NCBI GenBank assembly: GCA_003550325.1
Contig: QKWP01000356.1
Coordinates: forward strand, 1-64,000
Direction of reading: 5' to 3'
Length of the DNA stretch: 64,000 nt
Origin: Gigaspora rosea
Lineage: Eukaryota > Glomeromycota > Glomeromycetes > Diversisporales > Gigasporaceae
This document shows positions 58,882-64,000 of the stretch, piece after piece; the stretch's first letter is position 1; every line of letters begins with the position of its first letter. The notes beneath the pieces were generated by a model. It did no database searches. It saw nothing but the letters and a program-made list of their open reading frames with translations, and was not told the origin of the DNA. Made by a program: the position numbers and the translations under genes.

Positions 58882-60284
58882 TGATATTTCTACACCCTTT
58901 TTTGATAATACTACACATATAGATCAGTTTAGTTTTTTCTAATTTTTTTTTGAACTTTGATTGAAGATATCTTGACAACTACCTGACCAAATTTGATTAA
59001 TTTTTTTGTTTTAATTGTAGAAAGTAGTGGAATTAAAATAAAAAAACATTGATCAAATTTGATTAGAAGGGTGTCAAGATATCATTGATCTAAGTTTCAA
59101 ATAAGCTGCAACAAAAAATTGTTTACAATCTTTGATCGAAGATATCTTGACACCCAACTGACCAAATTTGATTAACTTTTTTTGTTTAATTGTAGAAAGC
59201 AGTAGAATTAAAATAAAAAAAAAGTTGATTAAATTTAATTAGAAAGGTGTTCAAGATATCTTTGATCAAAGTTTGTAAAATTTAAAAGCATCTATTAAAT
59301 ATAAGCTATAGCAAAAATTGTTGATTAAAAATATCTTGATACCCAACTAACCAAATTTGTTCAACTTTTTTTTTGTTTTAATTTAGAAAGCATAAAAGCA
59401 GTAGAATTAAAATAAAAAAAGGCTGATCGAATTTGATTAGAAAAGTATCAAGATATCTTCAATTAAAGTTTGTAAAATTTTAAAACATCTATCAAATATA
59501 AGCTGCAGCAAAAAAATTGTTTACAATTTTTAATCGAAGATATCCTTATACCCACCTGACCAAATTTAATCAACTTTTTTTGTTTAATTAGAATTAAAAT
59601 TGATCAAATTTGATTAGAAAAGTGTTAGAATTTCTTTGACCAAAGTTTGTAAATTCTAAAACGTCTATAAAATATAAGCTGTGGCAAAAAATTGTTTAAA
59701 ATTTTTGATTAAAGATATTTTGGTACCCACCTGACCAAATTTAATCAACTTTTTTTGTTTAATTAGAATTAAAATTGATCAAATTTGATTAGAAAAGTGT
59801 TAGAATTTCTTTGACCAAAGTTTGTAAATTCTAAAATACCTATCAAATATAAGCTGTAGCAAAAAATTGTTTACAATCTTTGATCAAAGATTTCTTGGCA
59901 CCCTTCTAATCAAAGTTAATCAACTTTTTTTATTTTAATTTCACTGTTACTACAATTAAAACAAAAAAAAGTTGATTGAATTTGGTCAAGTGGGTATTAA
60001 AATATCTTTGATCAATGATTGTAAACAATTTTTGACACAGCTTATATTTGATAGATATTTTAGAATTTTGCAAAATTTGGTTAAAGTTAACTTGACATCC
60101 TTCTAATTAAATTCAATAAACTTTTTTTTTATTTTAATTCTACTGCTTTCTACAATTAAAACAAAAAAAAGTTTATTGAATTTGATTAAAAGTATGTCAA
60201 GATATCTTTAAAGTTTAAAAAAATTAAAAAAACTAAACTGATCTACATAGGTGTAGTATTATCAAAAAGGGTGTGAAAATATCA
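58882..60284. mobile_element. 1.4-kb TIR element filled with tandem palindromes
   Basis: The outer ends TGATATTTCTACACCCTTTT and (inverted) TGATATTTTCACACCCTTTT extend for about 55 bases to GATCAGTTTAG. Between them lie six or seven units of about 170-200 bases, each an inverted repeat built from GAAGATATCTTGACACCC, CTGACCAAATTTGAT and GTAGAAAGCAGTAGAATTAA. No coding capacity and no clear target duplication. Confidence 0.85.
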
Positions 60285-60439
60285 TTCTCTTTATTTATTG
60301 CACATATTCAGCATCAACTTCATATACTTATCTCTAAATTGATGCTTATATATTACAATAATTAGTATATATATACTTTAAAATATATATATACTATAAC
60401 TATTAAGAAGAGAAAATGTATATATTTAACTAATTTATC

Positions 60440-60750
60440 TTAATAGGCCTAGAACATGTCTTTTTAAAATAAATCAAAATGCTATTTATAATTAAAATTT
60501 TTAAAAAAACATATGAATTTACTACAGTATATAACTTTGAGCTAATTTAAATTAAATTTTTTTGGAAATATAAACAAAAGGAAAAGAAAAAAATTGAGCT
60601 TAAAAATTAAATTAAAATTTTGCCAATTTTGTACAAAACAAAAATATAACTTCACTAAAAACAAATATTTTTTAATTTTAAAATTATATATATATGTAAA
60701 ATCATGCTCTGAACAACTTTATTTAGGTGATAGAAGTAGATTACTTAGGA
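60440..60750. mobile_element. single diverged arm of the 1.1-kb foldback
   Basis: ACATATGAATTTACTA, AATTAAATTTTTTTGG, TTTTGTACAAAACAAAA and TGTAAAATCATGCTCTGAAC follow the left arm of the element at 33475-34585 in order. The other arm is missing. Confidence 0.6.
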
Positions 60751-61094
60751 CCCCAAGCAATCTATATGAGGTCATATTTAAAAAATTGCTAATAGAGGCC
60801 TATTTTTTAAACAAGATTGTATTTAAAAAGTAGGTATTGGACAAAAAGGTTATATTTAAAAGCAGCTAAATAGCAAAAAAGGTATATTTAAAAGAATGCT
60901 AATAGGGTAATTTTTATAAATTTTATATTTGAAATGTTGCTAATGAAAAATTCGGGCATAAATACAAAATTCAAAAAAATAGCATAATTAGAAAAATGTA
61001 AAAATTAAATAAAAATTGAGTAAACTAGAGTTTTTTTTACATTTTGAAGTATATATATTTATGATTCATAGCAGTTTATGAATCAAATAGGCTT

Positions 61095-61265
61095 AAGAAA
61101 TTTTGAACTTTGGGGGTTTTTTTTTATAGAGAACAGACTATTTTTTTTTTTAGATAATGAATTATTTTTTTTAGAAAATAGTGGGGGTTTTTTTTTTAGA
61201 GAACTGTTGTTTTTTTTTATAGAGAATGTTATATATTTTTTTTTTTAGAGAACGTTGTATTTCAA
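61095..61265. repeat. T-rich tandem repeat with AGAGAAC units
   Basis: Five units of poly(T) followed by AGAGAAC or AGATAATG, with two GGGGGTTTTTTTT variants, repeat at about 30-bp spacing. Replication slippage explains it. Confidence 0.7.
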
Positions 61266-61627
61266 AAAAAGTTAAAAGTGGATAAAAGTCTAATCCAATA
61301 TTTAAAATATAGCTTATATATACTAAGGTTGCTGGCCGTAAGTAATAATTACGGACATTACGGATTACAACCTGGGTTTCAACTTAATTATAACTAATGC
61401 CCAAAGTTGTAATGTACCGTATTGCTGTAAAATGTCATAATAGTTGTAAGTGCCATAATAGTTGTAAGTGCCGTAATAGGTTGTAAGTGCCGTAATAGGT
61501 CATAATGTTTGCAATAGTCCGGTTGGCTTACCAGTATTTCAATAAATACAGTTAATCTTGTTTCTTGTTTGGTTTATCTCTAACAAGATATAGTTCAATT
61601 TGTTTAACTACATTGTGGGTGTGCATA

Positions 61628-61760
61628 GAGATGAGTTTCGTGCACATGATTCTTCAATCATGCGCATAAATGCGCAATAATGCACATGTTTCTGAATCAT
61701 GCGCATTTTATCCTATCAAATTTTATAGAAAATTAAATATAAGTGTAATTAACATTTTAA
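61628..61760. mobile_element. end fragment of the TAGTGATGG/ATGCGCAT MITE family
   Basis: TAGAGATGAGTTTCGTGCAC, ATCATGCGCATAAATGCGCA and GCGCATTTTATCC match the inverted right end of the element at 14263-14642. The opposite end was not found downstream. Confidence 0.65.
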
Positions 61761-62787
61761 TCTATCTATATAATTCGAATTCTGGGTCTATTCGCTTTAA
61801 TATTTTTTGATTGGTCGTATCTGAAAACTGTGACCTAAATGTGTAAAAACTACCAAAAATACATAAGATAATTATGATGATTATCATGGTCTAGTAATTA
61901 TTATGATTTCATTTTTTAACGCCCCTTATTAACGCCATTAAATAATACAAAATTGTGAAACATGAATTTGCCAAATTTACTTTTGTTATTTGGTGCCTAA
62001 TATTTTACAAACTATTTTGGGCTAAAAACAGTTTACGACTTTAAAACGGTTTGTATAATTGTCTTAAGTTCAAAAATAAGTGCAAGTGCAAGAACAAGTG
62101 CAAGAGCATGACAAATGCTCCACGATAGATAAAACATGATTGATAAAAAAATAGTAAATATATTCGTAAATATAAAAAAAATTACTTTCAACCAAATATT
62201 TAGATAATTGATTTCTAGAATTTTTGGTCGTAACTTTTTGCCACCCAGATTATCTGACAATCAATTAATTTTCTCAGCGATTTGTAGTTTTATGTCGATC
62301 TACCAACCAATAAAATCACGGCCATTTTCAAAAGGTGATCAGTGTGCTAAAACTAATATAGTAATATAATCAAGATAATGTGCTTTAAGCTTTTTAATTG
62401 GTTATATAACCCGTTATCAAAATAAGACTAATATATTGATGAGCAAGTTATAATCAAGAATGCCATCACAATTCAAATTCATTAACAATTGATATGAGAT
62501 AATATAATTGTGAAGAAATGTGTCGGTGAATGCTAATACAAATTCTGTACTTGCTAAAATGACATTTTAAGGGAATCAATCAAAACACAATAAAAGTATA
62601 CAGCAATCACAAATGTCATGTCTGCACAAAAATATCTACTAATTTCATAATAAATTGTAATTGGCACGGCTTAATAATGAGAATAAAAAAAAATTTTCAA
62701 TTGCACTTCCATTTTTGATTTGCTATATCCAAAGACCGTAATAAGACTATGAGAGAATTTATATTAAGATATCGATACTATTTAAAT

Positions 62788-63469
62788 TAGGGTTCTGCAT
62801 AAGAGGCATTTAAGGCACAGGCATAACTTGACTTTAAATTTTAGGGCACTGGTATGGGCCTTACATAGGCACTAGCACAAGTATTGGCATTAGTATTAGT
62901 GCTCAGTATTGTGCAAATAGTGTTAGGTATATTACATATATTACATATTTATACGATCAATTAATAAAATCAATTTTACGTACTCATCTTGAATTTGCAA
63001 TAGAGATTACATAACTAGCACAAGCAAATATAATGAATGATATATTACGTAGTAAAGTAAATTATAAATCTTTATAACCTTCTATATATCAGACCAAACT
63101 CATATCGATTAGAAGTAGCAATTGCCCTCTTAGAGTAAAATAGAAGCAAAAATAAAAACAAAATTATAACATCGATATATATTACAATTCAAGTTTAGAA
63201 CTTTCGTTAGGTGGCTTAATTAAATAAAAGAAAGTAGACTAGTAAAGGAAAAAAATCGAATATGATTTAAAATAAATGATAAAGTGTAAAGTGTCGGGAA
63301 TACCCAGATCAATCTATTTAACCCATCTATCAAATGTATTCTTATAATACATGCACTGGTACTGGCATTGTTCAGGCACAACAAAAAAAAGATAGCAGGC
63401 ACTTAGGGCACTATCATTTTGCCTGGCATAGTGCCATTTGTACCCAGCACGTTTACTTGCAGAACCCTA
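62788..63469. mobile_element. hAT-type element, 682 bp, exact 8-bp target duplication, nested
   Basis: ATTTAAAT lies at 62780-62787 and 63470-63477 (a palindromic octamer of the hAT form). The ends are TAGGGTTCTGCATAAGAGG and, inverted, TAGGGTTCTGCAAGTAAAC. Repeats of GGCAC, GGCATT and TAGTGCC fill both subterminal zones. It interrupts the 2.4-kb hAT-type element and is therefore younger. Confidence 0.92.
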
Positions 63470-63834
63470 ATTTAAATCTGTAATTATTGATTAACGAAAT
63501 CCATAATTTATACTGGCAAGTAAAATCCCTTAATATTTCTAATTTAGTGCGACCATACCAAGCCACTACTTATTAGTTATTACGGCCATTACAACCATAA
63601 CAACCATTACACCCCTTACGACTATTACACCTATTACGACAGTTATGTTTATTATGACTATTACACCTTTTACGGCAAATCATTACAACTTTAAGGTAAA
63701 AGGTTACAACTTTACAACTTGGCTAAACCTATTACGGCATGCAACCTTAATATATACTAAAACAAAGTGCTAACCAAAAAATTTTTTACTATAATGCTTA
63801 AATATAACCTCACATAAATTATTCGGGTTCTGTC

Positions 63835-63950
63835 AACTTGTATTTTGAATTAATATTAGGCTTAGGGTTAGAAATAGATAAAATGTGTTTGGGTTTAGGG
63901 TTAGAATTAGGGAAAACAGGATTGGATTGGGTTTAGGTTAGGGATCATGT
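63835..63950. repeat. TTAGGG-like interstitial motif cluster
   Basis: Five or six copies of TTAGGG, GTTTAGG or TTAGGTTAGGG occur in about 100 bases, imperfect and not in a regular array. Weaker clusters occur near 11828-11860, 20403-20430, 20475-20500 and 24015-24055, mostly inside MITEs. This is not a telomere end; the window continues past it. Confidence 0.55.
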
Positions 63951-64000
63951 AGTTTCACTCCTTTTTTTCTTTTTTCTCTTTTAAATTTCTTGTTTGTACC

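Larger units (their letters stand above)
61324..63749. mobile_element. hAT-type element, 2,426 bp, exact 8-bp target duplication
   Basis: ATATATAC lies at 61316-61323 and 63750-63757. The ends are TAAGGTTGCTGGCCGTAA and, inverted, TAAGGTTGCATGCCGTAA. About 170 bases inside each end are packed with GTAATAGTTGTAAGTGCC-like units, a typical transposase-binding zone. No transposase frame; the longest frames are under 80 codons. Inside it are a second hAT-type element (62788-63469) and an end fragment of the 14.3-kb MITE family (about 61628-61760). Confidence 0.9.

Noticed and set aside
63835-63950. Telomere at the window edge
   Set aside because: TTAGGG-like words are few, imperfect and mixed with other sequence; similar words occur inside MITEs.

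Overview
The window looks like nuclear DNA of an arbuscular mycorrhizal fungus (Glomeromycotina, Rhizophagus-like). The reasons are: a very A+T-rich sequence; one compact intron-rich gene for a fungal velvet regulator; decayed pieces of BTB/BACK-TLDc and Sel1-repeat genes, two families greatly expanded in these fungi; and almost everything else made of transposable-element debris. The taxonomic call is inference, not a match to a reference.

Layout. 2.07-3.85 kb (minus strand): a complete five-exon velvet-domain gene closest to VelB, the only host gene that reads intact. 3.9-9.1 kb: AT-rich intergenic DNA with microsatellites and a small CACGTG cluster. 9.1-13.3 kb: a decayed cysteine-rich exon with a duplicated neighbour, several small foldback elements, a 1.95-kb hAT-like element with other elements inside it, and a palindromic minisatellite that stops at a Helitron-like 3' end. 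13.3-20.6 kb: a 380-bp hAT-type MITE, an in-frame 44-residue tandem repeat, and two members of a MITE family with 7-bp target duplications. 22.3-25.0 kb: a TA-flanked foldback, then a 1.99-kb hAT-type element with two MITEs nested in it. 25.2-29.9 kb: a tandem-repeat block interrupted by a 3.7-kb inverted-repeat-bounded segment carrying broken BACK/TLDc and Sel1 gene fragments. 31-34.6 kb: tandem palindromes, one copy of a roughly 1-kb dispersed repeat, and a 1.1-kb foldback. 35.2-43.1 kb (minus strand): a decayed LINE with an ORF1-like region, AP endonuclease, reverse transcriptase and RNase H, with MITEs inserted in it. 43.4-51.2 kb: nested MITEs and an array of three about 340-bp palindromes. 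52-55.8 kb: a second copy of the 1-kb repeat and a 1.8-kb hAT-type element holding a 761-bp tRNA-headed SINE. 56-58.6 kb (plus strand): a second, different LINE remnant with an RNase H domain, also carrying a MITE. 58.9-60.3 kb: a TIR element packed with tandem palindromes. 61.3-63.75 kb: a 2.4-kb hAT-type element with a 682-bp hAT-type element inside it.

There is no sign of an operon or of genes working together. The velvet gene presumably encodes a light/development transcription regulator; the rest is a layered record of transposition. Exact target-site duplications can be read for many elements, which fixes their boundaries and gives their relative order of insertion. The least explained structures are the tandem palindrome arrays, the 7-bp-duplication MITE family and the gene-fragment-bearing inverted-repeat segment.
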